NCBI GenBank assembly: GCA_947589095.1
Contig: CANQBX010000038.1
Coordinates: 1 to 37,083 of the forward strand
Source: an uncultured Lachnospiraceae bacterium
Lineage (GTDB): Bacteria; Bacillota; Clostridia; Lachnospirales; Lachnospiraceae
Direction: 5' to 3'
Length of the DNA: 37,083 nucleotides
Positions 1 to 8,345 of this stretch are shown piece after piece (within the stretch, counting starts at the first letter, position 1; every line of letters starts with the position of its first letter). The notes under the pieces were generated by a model. That model saw only the letters and a program-made list of their open reading frames with translations, was not told the origin of the DNA and did not search any database. Made by a program: the position numbers and the translations under genes.

Positions 1-1397
1 GTCGGAGCGCCCTTGATGTCGCCGTCTAAGATCGCGTCGATGATGCCGCGGGTGTCCTTGATGGAGATACGCTTGCCGGTGCCGTTCCAGCCGGTGTTCA
101 CCAGGTAAGCCTTCGCTCCGTTCATCTCCATTCTCTTAACCAGCTCTTCCGCGTACTTGGTCGGATGCAGCTCCAGGAACGCCTGGCCGAAGCATGCGGA
201 GAAGGTGGGCGTCGGCTCGGTGATGCCGCGCTCTGTGCCGGCCAGCTTCGCCGTGAAACCGGACAGGAAGTAGTACTGGGTCTGCTCCGGGGTCAGGATG
301 GATACCGGCGGAAGTACGCCGAAGGCGTCGGCGGACAGGAAGATCACGTTCTCAGCTGCCGGAGCCGCGGAAACCGGGCGTACGATCTTCTCGATGTGGT
401 TGATCGGGTAGGATACGCGGGTGTTCTCGGTGACGCTCTTGTCAGCGAAATCGATCTTGCCGTTCTCGTCCAGAGTCACGTTCTCCAGAAGCGCGTTCCT
501 TTTGATCGCGTTGTAGATATCGGGCTCGGACTCCTTGTCCAGGTTGATGACCTTCGCGTAGCAGCCGCCCTCGAAGTTGAAGACGCCCTTGTCATCCCAG
601 CCGTGCTCGTCGTCGCCGATCAGCAGACGCTTCGGGTCGGTGGACAGGGTGGTCTTGCCGGTGCCGGACAGACCGAAGAAGATCGCGGTGTGCTCGCCGT
701 TCATATCGGTGTTGGCGGAGCAGTGCATGGAAGCGATGCCCTTAAGCGGCAGGTAGTAGTTCATCATGGAGAACATGCCCTTCTTCATCTCGCCGCCGTA
801 CCAGGTGTTCAGGATGACCTGCTCACGGCTGGTGATATTGAAGACGACCGCGGTCTCGGAGTTGAGGCCCAGTTCCTTGTAGTTCTCTACCTTCGCCTTG
901 GAAGCGTTGTAGATGACGAAATCCGGCTCGAAGTTCTCAAGCTCTTCCTCGGAAGCCTGGATGAACATGTTCTTTACGAAATGAGCCTGCCACGCGACTT
1001 CCACGATGAAGCGGATCGCCATGCGGGTGTCCTTGTTGGCGCCGCAGAAGGCGTCCACGACATACAGCTTCTTGTTGGACAGCTCTTTGACAGCCAGATC
1101 CTTGACGGCCTTCCAGGTCTCCTCGGAAGCCGGATGGTTGTCGTTCTTGTAAGCGTCGGAGGTCCACCATACGGTGTCCTTGGAATTCTCATCCATAACG
1201 ATGAATTTGTCCTTGGGGGAACGGCCGGTGTAAACGCCGGTCATAACGTTCACCGCGCCCAGATCGCTTAACTGGCCCTTGTCATAGCCTTCCAGCGAGG
1301 GATCCATCTCCGCCTCGAACAGATACTCGTAGGAGGGATTGTAAACGATTTCGGTGGTTCCAGTGATGCCATACTTGGTTAAATCCGGAGTTGCCAT
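1..1397 (-). CDS. pckA: Phosphoenolpyruvate carboxykinase (ATP), C-terminal end outside the window
   Basis: This enzyme interconverts oxaloacetate plus ATP with PEP, CO2 and ADP in the cytosol; in fermenting anaerobes it often fixes CO2 towards succinate. The minus strand reads [20 protein letters not shown] from the ATG at 1395-1397. About 465 codons are in the window and the frame stays open to base 1, so roughly the last 70 residues of a ~535-aa family protein are missing. Visible signatures are TGRSPKDKF near residue 60, and the nucleotide-binding loop [14 protein letters not shown] near residues 240-253, preceded by [11 protein letters not shown]. An AGAGGT ribosome site lies just before the start. 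Codon use is strongly GC-rich, as in leuS. It is divergent from the MATE gene. Confidence 0.97.
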   Translation of the reverse strand, partial: MATPDLTKYGITGTTEIVYNPSYEYLFEAEMDPSLEGYDKGQLSDLGAVNVMTGVYTGRSPKDKFIVMDENSKDTVWWTSDAYKNDNHPASEETWKAVKDLAVKELSNKKLYVVDAFCGANKDTRMAIRFIVEVAWQAHFVKNMFIQASEEELENFEPDFVIYNASKAKVENYKELGLNSETAVVFNITSREQVILNTWYGGEMKKGMFSMMNYYLPLKGIASMHCSANTDMNGEHTAIFFGLSGTGKTTLSTDPKRLLIGDDEHGWDDKGVFNFEGGCYAKVINLDKESEPDIYNAIKRNALLENVTLDENGKIDFADKSVTENTRVSYPINHIEKIVRPVSAAPAAENVIFLSADAFGVLPPVSILTPEQTQYYFLSGFTAKLAGTERGITEPTPTFSACFGQAFLELHPTKYAEELVKRMEMNGAKAYLVNTGWNGTGKRISIKDTRGIIDAILDGDIKGAP

Positions 1398-1493
1398 GAT
1401 ACATCATACCTCTTTTCTTTTTAAAATATATGGTTGGTAGGCTGCTATGTGATAAGTCCTGGCGTACAAGACCAAACCTTCCACTATTCCTAT

Positions 1494-1521
1494 ATTATAC
1501 ATGATAAGGCAAGAAAATCAA
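1494..1521 (-). promoter_or_regulatory. Predicted sigma-A promoter of pckA
   Basis: Read on the minus strand there is a TTGATT -35 box at 1516-1521, a 16-base spacer, and a perfect TATAAT -10 box at 1494-1499. It would start transcription about 90 bases upstream of the pckA ATG. This is sequence-pattern evidence only. Confidence 0.6.
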
Positions 1522-1639
1522 CTAGATTTTGCCGGATTGTTCAAATTTTAGTACAAAGCGGTGACAGGTTCAGGCGGCGAGGGAAAAGATGTAAAACGGC
1601 TGTAAAAACAGCTGCAGAAATGTCTGTGAAACCGCGATT

Positions 1640-1815
1640 TTGGCGGTTGATGTTACAGGGAAAATGTGGTAACATCGGGAGAGCCGGAGATGTAAACGGA
1701 TGTCCCGGAAGACGAAGCCTGCCGGAGGAGCAAGGCCGGAAAAGTCTGTCCGCGGAATCGTATTGCCGGTACGATGATGCCTGAGAATCAAACTGCCGCC
1801 GGAGTCGTCCGGCGG
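1640..1815 (+). promoter_or_regulatory. Structured, GC-rich leader upstream of the MATE gene; possible divergent riboswitch
   Basis: The stretch before the MATE gene is non-coding and rich in short complementary arms. It ends in a perfect 8-bp hairpin (CCGCCGGA at 1796-1803, loop GTCG, TCCGGCGG at 1808-1815) placed 7 bases before the AACGGAGGA ribosome site, where it could act as a terminator or sequester the site. Elements in cobalamin-riboswitch-like order are seen: GGGAA, GGTAA, TGTAAACGG, GAAGCC, and GATGATGCCTGAGAATC before CTGCC. The conserved B12-box core (AGGAGACC) is absent. The ligand is therefore unassigned; it may simply be a structured 5' UTR. Confidence 0.3.
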
Positions 1816-1836
1816 TTTAAACGGAGGAATTGTTAC

Positions 1837-3264
1837 ATGTCACAGAAACAGAAGAAGCAGCCTTTCCCCTGGCGCACATTTCTGCCCAGCCTGGCGTCGG
1901 TGGCGATCCCGATCGCCCTGCAGAACCTGCTGACGACCACGGCCAGCATGATCGACACGATGATGGTTGCGCCCCTGGGCGAGCTGTCAGTGGGAGCGCT
2001 GGGGCTCTGCGCCCAGTTCTCGTCGCTTATGTTCTCGGGCTACTGGGGCTTCGTCGGCGGGGGGATGCTTTTCATTTCCCAGTACTGGGGGTCTAAGGAG
2101 GACGACGGGATCGAACGGTCCTACGGCATGACGCTTATGTGCATGATGGCGGTGGCCGCGGTGTTCGGATGTCTGGCGATCTTCGCGCCGGAGCAGATCA
2201 TGCGTCTCTATACGGATAAGGAGGCGATCCGGGAGATCGGCGTCCAGTACCTGCACATCGTGGGAGCGGCGTATTTCCTGCAGATCCTTTCCATGGCCAT
2301 GAGCTGTCTTCTGCGGGCCACGGAGCGGGTCCGGATCCCGATGGTCGCGTCCATCGCCTCGGTGGCGACGAACCTGGTACTGAACTGGGTCTTCATCTAC
2401 GGCCATTTCGGCCTGCCCGCCATGGGAATCCGCGGCGCGGCCCTGGCGACCACCTGCGCGGCGGCCGTGAACGTGATCATGATCTATCTGCTGGCGTGGG
2501 GAACCGGGTATCCGTATCTGTTCCGGGTGCGGGGACATTTCCGGTGGAACGGACGGCAGCTGAAAGCGTATTTTATCAAATGCTTCCCGATCATCTGCAA
2601 TGAGGTGCTGATCGGCGTCGCCAACATGCTGATCAACGTAACGCTGGGACGCCAGCCGGAGCATGTGATCGCGGCGCTGGCCGTCTTCCGTACGCTGGAA
2701 GGACTGATCATCGGCTTCTTCGCCGGCTTCTCCAACGCGGCCTCGATCCTGGTGGGCAAATGCGTCGGCGCGGGAGAGCTGGATACGGCCTTCGAGCGGG
2801 CGAAGCGGCTGGTATACATGTGCAGCGGCGTGATCTTTATGGCGGATCTGCTGGTGATCCTTGTGCATAAGCCGCTCCTGACGGCCATGAGTCTGTCCGG
2901 CGAGTCCTATCTGGCGGGATTCCGGATGCTTCTGATCTACGCAGTGGTGTCGGTGATCCGCATGGGCAACTGGATGCAGAACGATACCTACCGGGCTTCC
3001 GGCGACGCGGTGTACGGGACGGTGCTGGAGATCGTGTTCATGTATGTCATGGTGCTGCCCTGCGTGCTGTGCAGCGGGTTCGTGTTTAAGCTGCCCTACT
3101 GGGTGATCTTCATCTGCTGCTACATCGACGAGCCGGTACGGTATGTGCTGATGCAGATCCATCTGTATTCCGGCAAATGGGTGAAGCCGGTGACGGAGCT
3201 GGGAATGGCGGCGCTGCCGGCGTTTCAGGCGAAGCATGGGAGACGGCGCGGGGGGAAGACGTGA
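1837..3264 (+). CDS. MATE-family multidrug/cation efflux transporter
   Basis: This is an inner-membrane antiporter of 475 residues, the usual MATE length, expected to export organic cations or drugs using a Na+ or H+ gradient. Twelve hydrophobic segments can be picked out. The N-terminal half begins SVAIPIALQNLLTTTASMID, typical of MatE domains, and the second half repeats the pattern (NEVLIGVANMLINVTLG). The start at 1837 is preferred to an upstream in-frame ATG (1774) because a strong GGAGGA site lies 8 bases ahead and the upstream region is the structured leader. It is followed by a strong terminator, so it is probably monocistronic. The substrate cannot be told from sequence. Confidence 0.93.
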   Translation: MSQKQKKQPFPWRTFLPSLASVAIPIALQNLLTTTASMIDTMMVAPLGELSVGALGLCAQFSSLMFSGYWGFVGGGMLFISQYWGSKEDDGIERSYGMTLMCMMAVAAVFGCLAIFAPEQIMRLYTDKEAIREIGVQYLHIVGAAYFLQILSMAMSCLLRATERVRIPMVASIASVATNLVLNWVFIYGHFGLPAMGIRGAALATTCAAAVNVIMIYLLAWGTGYPYLFRVRGHFRWNGRQLKAYFIKCFPIICNEVLIGVANMLINVTLGRQPEHVIAALAVFRTLEGLIIGFFAGFSNAASILVGKCVGAGELDTAFERAKRLVYMCSGVIFMADLLVILVHKPLLTAMSLSGESYLAGFRMLLIYAVVSVIRMGNWMQNDTYRASGDAVYGTVLEIVFMYVMVLPCVLCSGFVFKLPYWVIFICCYIDEPVRYVLMQIHLYSGKWVKPVTELGMAALPAFQAKHGRRRGGKT

Positions 3265-3291
3265 CGGGCGGCAGGCATAAGTATCAAAGGT

Positions 3292-3335
3292 TACCGTTCA
3301 GACTGCGTTTGTATAAGCAGTCTGAACGGTATTTT
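3292..3335 (+). terminator. Rho-independent terminator after the MATE gene
   Basis: A perfect 15-bp inverted repeat (TACCGTTCAGACTGC at 3292-3306, with its complement at 3317-3331) has a 10-base loop and is followed by TTTT. It lies 28 bases after the MATE stop codon. Confidence 0.85.
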
Positions 3336-3408
3336 GCGTATTTTATATGGCAGTTTCCATAGGATTATGGTAAAATAATAAATAGTTCTTCTAGAGGAGG
3401 TCATTTTC

Positions 3409-4026
3409 ATGAAAGTATTAATACTGAACGGTTCCCCGCACGCCAAGGGCAATACATATCTGGCGCTGCATGAGATGGAGAAGGAGTTTGAGAAGGCCGG
3501 TATCGAGACCGAGCTGGTCTGCATCGGCAACCAGGATATTCGCGGCTGTATCGCCTGCAATTCCTGCTACAGGAACGGTAAATGCGCTTTTACCGATGCG
3601 GTCAATGAGCTGGCGCCCAAATTCGAGGCGGCAGACGGCCTGGTGGTGGGAAGTCCTGTGTATTACGCGTCCGCCAACGCCACGCTGGTCGCGTGTCTGG
3701 ACCGGCTGTTCTACAGCACCGGTTTTGACAAGACGATGAAGGTAGGCGCGGCTGTCGCAGTCGCCCGCCGCGGCGGATTATCGGCCACATTTGACGAATT
3801 AAACAAATATTTTACCATCAGCGGCATGCCGGTGGCGTCCAGCCAGTACTGGAACAGCGTCCACGGCCGCACGCCCGGCGAGGCGGAGCAGGACGGTGAG
3901 GGGATGCAGACGATGCGGACTCTGGCCCGGAATATGGCGTTTCTGATGAAGAGCATCGCGCTGGGCAGGGAGAAGTACGGACTGCCGGAGACGGAGCCGC
4001 GGGTGTCGACGCATTTTATTCGGTGA
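3409..4026 (+). CDS. Flavodoxin-fold NAD(P)H-dependent oxidoreductase (FMN reductase family)
   Basis: A 205-residue protein with the N-terminal signature MKVLILNGSPHAKGNT, the phosphate-binding loop of the NADPH-dependent FMN reductase / flavodoxin-2 group. It continues with GCIACNSCYRNGKC (residues ~46-59), a cysteine cluster found in iron-sulfur-flavoprotein relatives, and VVGSPVYYASANATL around the flavin edge. Family knowledge predicts a cytosolic FMN-binding electron-transfer enzyme acting on quinones, nitro compounds or metal ions; the substrate is unknown. A GAGGAGG ribosome site is well placed before ATG 3409. It stands alone between a terminator and the DJ-1 gene. Confidence 0.88.
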   Translation: MKVLILNGSPHAKGNTYLALHEMEKEFEKAGIETELVCIGNQDIRGCIACNSCYRNGKCAFTDAVNELAPKFEAADGLVVGSPVYYASANATLVACLDRLFYSTGFDKTMKVGAAVAVARRGGLSATFDELNKYFTISGMPVASSQYWNSVHGRTPGEAEQDGEGMQTMRTLARNMAFLMKSIALGREKYGLPETEPRVSTHFIR

Positions 4027-4105
4027 CGCGGCTGAGTTGATGTGCCGGTCGGAACGATCAGGCATATCGTATATACGTGAAATGATAAGAAAGGGGCAGA
4101 TCAGA

Positions 4106-4660
4106 ATGAACAAATTAGCGATTTTCCTTGCGGACGGGTTTGAGGAGATCGAGGGGCTGACTGTGGTGGACATCTGCCGCCGGGCCGGCCTTGACATCAC
4201 GATGGTATCCATCAATGATACGACTGCGGTGAACGGCTCCCACGGTATCCGCGTGACGGCGGATCAGGTGCTTTCGGAGGCGGATTTCGCGTCCATGGAG
4301 ATGCTGATCCTGCCCGGCGGCAAGCTGGGAACCATAAATCTGGAGAATTGCGGGCCGCTGATGGAGCAGATCGACACATTTTACCGGGAAGGGAAATATG
4401 TGGCCGCGATCTGCGCCGCGCCCAGCATTCTGGCACACCGCGGGATCCTGACGGGGAAGAAGGCGTGCTGCTATCCCTCATTTGAGTCTCATCTGACGGA
4501 AGCGAAAGCGGAGCTTGTGCGGGAGCCCGCAGCCACATCAGGCACGGTGATCACCGGGCGGGGTATGGGTTGTTCGATCCCGTTCGGTCTGGCGATCGTC
4601 GCGGCCTGCTGCGGACAGGCGAAGGCGGACGAGATCGCGGCGCAGATCGTGTATGCTTGA
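4106..4660 (+). CDS. DJ-1/PfpI (ThiJ) family protein
   Basis: A 184-residue class I glutamine-amidotransferase-like protein of the DJ-1/YajL group, linked in the literature to glyoxalase/deglycase or redox-chaperone roles. The nucleophile elbow AAICAAPS supplies Cys103, and DGFEEIE supplies the glutamate (Glu16) that contacts it in DJ-1. The remaining fold motifs (LILPGG near 67-72, ITGRGMGCSIPFGL near the C-terminus) are present. The start at 4106 follows an AAGAAAGGGG site; an upstream in-frame ATG at 4037 would add 23 unconserved residues. It is 79 bases downstream of the flavin oxidoreductase and may be co-transcribed. Confidence 0.92.
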   Translation: MNKLAIFLADGFEEIEGLTVVDICRRAGLDITMVSINDTTAVNGSHGIRVTADQVLSEADFASMEMLILPGGKLGTINLENCGPLMEQIDTFYREGKYVAAICAAPSILAHRGILTGKKACCYPSFESHLTEAKAELVREPAATSGTVITGRGMGCSIPFGLAIVAACCGQAKADEIAAQIVYA

Positions 4661-4771
4661 CCGCAGGGAGTGCCGGCGTGTGGGAGTGTCTGGCGCTGTA
4701 CAAATGGCTACTAATGGCGCCGGGAAACTTCGCGGACAGAACCATTTTTACAAAATAAGCAAGGAGAATGG

Positions 4772-5209
4772 ATGATGTGTAAAAGGTATCCGCATATTGA
4801 CGCATACCGGACGGGGCAGAACATCAAACGGATCATGCGGCTTAGAGGCCTGACGGTGCAGGATATCCAGACATACCTGTCTCTGGCGGTTCCGCAGACG
4901 GTCTATCGGTGGTTCGAGGGCCGGAATCTGCCGTCTGTTGATAATTTGTACGCATTAAGCGGGCTGTTCTGCGTACCGCTGGACGCGCTTGTCGCTGGCG
5001 ACCGGGAAGCGCAGCCCGGGCGGCAGGGGTATTTCCATGCGAACAGAGCGCCAGTGACGCCTTGCTTGTATTGGGAATGGCAGCAGGACGCGTTTGGCCC
5101 GCAGGAGAAAGCGGTTAATTGGGAACCCATTTCCGGGTGGCGTGCGTGCGCGGCCGAGCGCAGGCTTATTGCTTATTATCGGAGACTTTGTATGCCGCTG
5201 GCCGGATAG
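4772..5209 (+). CDS. Small XRE/HTH-type DNA-binding protein
   Basis: A 145-residue protein. Residues ~15-70 (NIKRIMRLRGLTVQDIQTYL, then TVYRWFEGRNLPSVDNLYALS) match the five-helix lambda-repressor/XRE HTH plan, with VYRWFEGR in the recognition-helix position. The C-terminal half has no recognised domain and may not fold independently. AAGGAG at 4761-4766 serves either of two adjacent ATGs (4772 or 4775). The target is unknown, and no clear palindrome was found beside it. It is not closely related to the two XRE repressors at 12.9 and 29.9 kb. Confidence 0.75.
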   Translation: MMCKRYPHIDAYRTGQNIKRIMRLRGLTVQDIQTYLSLAVPQTVYRWFEGRNLPSVDNLYALSGLFCVPLDALVAGDREAQPGRQGYFHANRAPVTPCLYWEWQQDAFGPQEKAVNWEPISGWRACAAERRLIAYYRRLCMPLAG

Positions 5210-5253
5210 GCGGGCGGCGATGCGCTGAAAACCGTGAGGCCGTTGCTTCCCTT

Positions 5254-5313
5254 ATTTTATAGCAGCGCTTCAATGACAAACCGGAAATCCTCTCTTATAA
5301 TAGTCTTGTATGG
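5254..5313 (+). repeat. 60-bp direct repeat, upstream copy, containing a promoter
   Basis: The 60 bases starting ATTTTATAGCAGCG recur at 6442-6501 with 11 mismatches by eye, so the repeat brackets the Rpn-type gene. The upstream copy contains a usable promoter. Confidence 0.75.
5273..5301 (+). promoter_or_regulatory. Predicted sigma-A promoter of the Rpn-type gene
   Basis: ATGACA at 5273-5278, a 17-base spacer, and a perfect TATAAT at 5296-5301. It lies inside the direct repeat. The downstream repeat copy keeps the geometry with ATGAAA and TAAAAT. Confidence 0.6.
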
Positions 5314-5386
5314 AAAAACTATTGCACGGCATCCAGCGGCAGAAGTGCAGGAAACCGTCGAAGAATGCCGTGTCCGGAGGGGAAAA

Positions 5387-6433
5387 ATGAGTGAGAAGAA
5401 GGTGCAATGGCATCCGGGGTTTGCAGCGGCGCTGGATCTGGAACTGAGGGATTACCGCGAGTTTCTGCAGTATGAGAAGGAATACAATCTGAATACGAAA
5501 CCGCTGGAGATCGATCTGTTGGTGGTCAAGAAGAATGCGAAGATACGGATCGATAACGAGATCGGAAGGATATTTCGCGGGCATAATATAATGGAATACA
5601 AGTCGCCCGACGACAGCCTGAATATTGATACATTTTATAAACTAAGTGCGTATGCCGGTCTCTATAAGGCGTATGGCAAGACCGTGGATGAGATCAGAGC
5701 CGACGATGTGACGGTGTCGTTGGTCCGGGAGCGCCGGCCGGAGGGTTTGTTTCGATATTTCAGGGAACACGGCGGGTATTCGTTATCCAATCCATATCCG
5801 GGGATATATTATGTAGAAGGAAAGGTGCTGTTCCCGACGCAGATCATTGTTACCGGAGAACTTAGGACAGAGGATCATATTTGGCTGAAGGCGCTGTCCG
5901 GACGTATGAGACCGCAGGATATGAGGCGGTTATTTGAGTATGTCCTAAGGCTTAGCGGGAAATACGACAGGGAACTGGCAGACTCGGTTGTAGATGTAAG
6001 CGTCCGTGCCAATGAGTGGTCGCGGGATATGTTGATGAAAGGGGAAGAGAAGATGAGCGGAGCGTTATTGGAGATTATGATGCCGCAGGTGAAGATAGAA
6101 GCGCGGGAGATGGCGGTGGGTATGGCGCAGGACATGGCGAAAGATATAGCGCAGGATATGGCAAAGGACATGGCGCAGGATATGGCAAAGGACATGGCGC
6201 AGGATATGGCAAAGGACATGGCGCAGAATATGGCAAAAGACATGGCCAAGGATCTGATGAAAGGTATGGCGCAGGACATAGCGCAGCAGGCTAGAAGGCA
6301 GGGAATTCGGGATACTGTCTCTGCGCTTCGCAGTCTGCGTCATGATGATGACGAAATTAAGCGGGTGATTATGGCTCAGTATGATCTGACAGATCAGGAT
6401 GCGGAAGAGTATCTGGGACTGAAATTGAAATAA
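5387..6433 (+). CDS. PD-(D/E)XK nuclease-fold protein (Rpn/PDDEXK transposase-like) with repetitive tail
   Basis: A 348-residue protein. The N-terminal part carries a PD-(D/E)XK-like core: an acidic residue in PLEIDLLVVKK followed by IMEYKSPDD (E-x-K), then a helical FYKLSAYAGLYK segment. This is the layout of Rpn-type recombination-promoting nucleases and PDDEXK 'transposase' families common in Lachnospiraceae. Residues ~246-293 are twelve tetrapeptides of the MAQD/MAKD kind, an amphipathic, probably coiled-coil tail encoded by a 24-bp DNA repeat. The start at 5387 follows GGAGGGG; upstream in-frame codons lie in the promoter repeat. Role inferred: phage- or recombination-related nuclease. 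Confidence 0.72.
   Translation: MSEKKVQWHPGFAAALDLELRDYREFLQYEKEYNLNTKPLEIDLLVVKKNAKIRIDNEIGRIFRGHNIMEYKSPDDSLNIDTFYKLSAYAGLYKAYGKTVDEIRADDVTVSLVRERRPEGLFRYFREHGGYSLSNPYPGIYYVEGKVLFPTQIIVTGELRTEDHIWLKALSGRMRPQDMRRLFEYVLRLSGKYDRELADSVVDVSVRANEWSRDMLMKGEEKMSGALLEIMMPQVKIEAREMAVGMAQDMAKDIAQDMAKDMAQDMAKDMAQDMAKDMAQNMAKDMAKDLMKGMAQDIAQQARRQGIRDTVSALRSLRHDDDEIKRVIMAQYDLTDQDAEEYLGLKLK
6122..6265 (+). repeat. In-gene tandem repeat, 24-bp unit, about 6 copies
   Basis: Units of the form ATGGC[A/G]CAGGA[T/C] plus ATGGC[A/G]AA[A/G]GA[C/T] repeat about six times in frame and encode MAQDMAKD. The length is a multiple of 3, so copy-number slippage would lengthen or shorten the tail without a frameshift. 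Confidence 0.9.
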
Positions 6434-6441
6434 TTTCTATC

Positions 6442-6501
6442 ATTTTATAGCAGCGTTTCAATGAAAAATAAAAAATCTTCTCTTAAAATGGTCTTATACG
6501 G
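6442..6501 (+). repeat. 60-bp direct repeat, downstream copy
   Basis: Second copy of the promoter-bearing repeat, 8 bases after the Rpn-type stop codon. No intact Rpn-like gene follows it, which suggests a former tandem paralogue has been lost. Confidence 0.75.
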
Positions 6502-6795
6502 CAGATAAATTACTTGATTGCGAGGGATCGTTTTGAGAGAAGTTTTTTATTGTACAAAAGCAGATTTTGTAATGATAGCCATTTTATGGCACAACGATAT
6601 GCAGGATTCAAGGCGAATTCTGCGGTGCCGGGATTCAGAAAAACCGTCTGAAACTGATAAGACCGGAATGGTATGTATTTACAGTGATGGATTTGAACAC
6701 ACATAGGAGGTATCCGCTTCATCGGATACAGGAACTCCGTATGCAGTTGCAGCTTCAGATGGTGCCGATTGAAGAAGAGGGGCTGGGATTTTCCT
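6502..6795. other. Stretch without a convincing gene
   Basis: Short open frames occur (for example 6518-6706) but none has a good ribosome site or a recognisable domain. It follows the duplicated promoter and may be decayed coding DNA. Confidence 0.5.
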
Positions 6796-6957
6796 ATGGC
6801 AGTGGGGCGGAACTTCTGGAGAGCCAGAGGAAAATATGTTTCCGGCATGAACAAGGAAGGTATCGTGATCCGGCCGACGGAACCGGTGTATTCGGAGATA
6901 ATCAAAGGCCCATTGTCGATGAAGGTACTCAACAATGATTATCTGCTTAAGGAGTGA
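6796..6957 (+). CDS. Small hypothetical protein (53 aa)
   Basis: Reads MAVGRNFWRARGKYVSGMNK and ends in a hydrophilic SMKVLNNDYLLKE. A GAAGAGGGG tract lies about 12 bases upstream of the ATG, which is rather far. No domain is recognised. It is followed closely by another small frame that begins 6 bases after its stop, so the two could form a small operon. It may instead be remnant DNA. Confidence 0.35.
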   Translation: MAVGRNFWRARGKYVSGMNKEGIVIRPTEPVYSEIIKGPLSMKVLNNDYLLKE

Positions 6958-6963
6958 GGCAAG

Positions 6964-7107
6964 GTGACGGAAGAGAACAATCGTTCTTTAGAGAGCAGGA
7001 TATTTGTGATTGAGGTGGATATGGAAAGCCGTGCTGCGGAGGAGATTGCACTGAATGCAGTAAAAAGAATACTGGAGATTATGGACGAATTAAAAACCGA
7101 GATCTGA
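6964..7107 (+). CDS. Small hypothetical acidic protein (47 aa), GTG start
   Basis: Begins VTEENNRSLESRIFVIEVDM and ends in a predicted amphipathic helix (LNAVKRILEIMDELKTEI). AAGGAG lies about 11 bases before the GTG, inside the end of the previous frame. No family is recognised. Confidence 0.4.
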   Translation: MTEENNRSLESRIFVIEVDMESRAAEEIALNAVKRILEIMDELKTEI

Positions 7108-7140
7108 TGAATTGATTCATCGTATACTGAGAATGGCTCC

Positions 7141-7168
7141 GGAATACCGAAAATGCATCTGGTATTCC
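7141..7168. terminator. Possible hairpin between the small ORFs and the esterase
   Basis: A perfect 8-bp inverted repeat, GGAATACC (7141-7148) and GGTATTCC (7161-7168), with a 12-base loop. There is only a weak T-rich tract after it. A TATAAT (7192-7197) just downstream could be the -10 box of the esterase promoter. Confidence 0.35.
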
Positions 7169-7245
7169 ATCCATTCTTTTGTTATAATAAAAGCAGAAGT
7201 AACCGGCATACAGCCGTTCATTTTCAGAAAAGGAGACCAGACACC

Positions 7246-8097
7246 ATGGAATTCACTTACCAAATCCCGGAAACAATGTTCAGAACACCGTCCGCTAAGG
7301 GCGAGGTCGTACGGTTTACATACGATACCCAGACCTACGATGAACCAAGTGAACCGCTGAAAAAGGGAGCGTGGGTCTATCTGCCCTACGGTTATGCTGG
7401 GGAGAAGCGGTACGATATCCTGTACCTCCTTCACGGCGGCGGAGAAGATGAAGGCATGTGGCTCAAAAAGTTCCCTGAGACGGTCACGATGCTTGACAAT
7501 TTGATCGCAGACGGCGTCTGCCGGCCGTGTATCATCGTGACGCCCACATTTTACCGCAATGGTCCGACGAGGGAGATCGTCGAGGATGTGACGGAGCATT
7601 TTAAGTATGAGCTCCGCCGCGACCTGATCCCGGCGGTCGAGAAGGTATTTTCTACTTACGCGGGCGGCGACGTGTCGGAGGCCAATCTGATCAGGACCCG
7701 GGCGCACCGTGCGTTTGCGGGACTTTCCCTGGGCTCGATGACGACTTACCGCGCGGCTCTTTACAATAATTTCGACCTCTTCGCCTGGTACGGTCCGTTC
7801 TCCGGCTGCGCGGGACCGAAGGGAAGCCGTGAGGCAGAAGTGAAGAGAATCTGCGAGGCGCTTGCGGAGGGCGAGAAGAAGGGACTGGATCTGAAGTGTA
7901 TGTTCTGCTGCAACGGCGACAAGGACATCGCTTACGCCGAGCATATCGATGTCATGGGAAAGGCCGAGGCCGCGTGCCCGCAGCTTAAGAAGGGCGAGAA
8001 TTATTTCTTCATGACGATTCCGGGCGGCGTACATGACATGAAGGCGTGGCAGACAGACCTTTACAACGTGCTGCCGGTGTTTTTCCGGGCGGAATAA
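7246..8097 (+). CDS. Putative esterase, alpha/beta hydrolase (esterase D / CE1-like)
   Basis: A 283-residue cytosolic serine hydrolase (no signal peptide). The fold markers are DILYLLHGGGEDE (oxyanion region, residues 58-69), the nucleophile elbow AGLSLGS with Ser161, an aspartate in NGDKD (225 or 227), and His263 in GGVHDMKAW. This order and spacing match the PF00756 esterase family, which includes feruloyl and acetylxylan esterases, so a plant-polysaccharide ester or similar substrate is likely but not provable. ATG 7246 follows AAAAGGAG; an in-frame ATG at 7153 lies upstream of the likely promoter. Confidence 0.9.
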   Translation: MEFTYQIPETMFRTPSAKGEVVRFTYDTQTYDEPSEPLKKGAWVYLPYGYAGEKRYDILYLLHGGGEDEGMWLKKFPETVTMLDNLIADGVCRPCIIVTPTFYRNGPTREIVEDVTEHFKYELRRDLIPAVEKVFSTYAGGDVSEANLIRTRAHRAFAGLSLGSMTTYRAALYNNFDLFAWYGPFSGCAGPKGSREAEVKRICEALAEGEKKGLDLKCMFCCNGDKDIAYAEHIDVMGKAEAACPQLKKGENYFFMTIPGGVHDMKAWQTDLYNVLPVFFRAE

Positions 8098-8128
8098 GGC
8101 TGAGGCCGGCACAGAGGAGGAATGAAAG

Positions 8129-8278
8129 ATGGAAGATCCATTGGATTTAATACGTGATCTGTTCTCGCAGGACTGCTCGATCGAGACAGTCCTGCATATG
8201 GTTATGGCACATTTTAATCTGTCTGAGGAAGAAGCGCAGGCGAAGATCACGGAGTATTTTGATATTGTCGGATGGTAG
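8129..8278 (+). CDS. Small hypothetical protein (49 aa)
   Basis: Reads MEDPLDLIRDLFSQDCSIET and continues as two predicted helices, ending FDIVGW. AGAGGAGG lies 8 bases before the ATG, a near-perfect ribosome site. The composition is that of a folded acidic helical peptide. It sits 31 bases after the esterase stop and is probably co-transcribed. No function is known. Confidence 0.65.
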   Translation: MEDPLDLIRDLFSQDCSIETVLHMVMAHFNLSEEEAQAKITEYFDIVGW

Positions 8279-8345
8279 GGAAAGCGGATGAAAGGGGCAG
8301 ATCGGAGAACGGCTGCAAAAGAAAATGAGATGCGGAGGATGAAAT

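Noticed and set aside
165-1271. Long plus-strand open frame opposite pckA
   Set aside because: It is the mirror frame of a clear PckA coding sequence; the translation has no recognisable domain.
1680-1790. Glycine riboswitch
   Set aside because: One matching stretch (GCCGGAGGAGCAA) but the required CTCTCAGG partner and tandem aptamer layout are missing.
1987-3237. Long minus-strand frame opposite the MATE gene
   Set aside because: A histidine- and arginine-rich translation typical of a shadow of a membrane-protein gene.
6122-6265. Repeat array as a possible CRISPR
   Set aside because: Units are contiguous without spacers and code in frame for MAQDMAKD.
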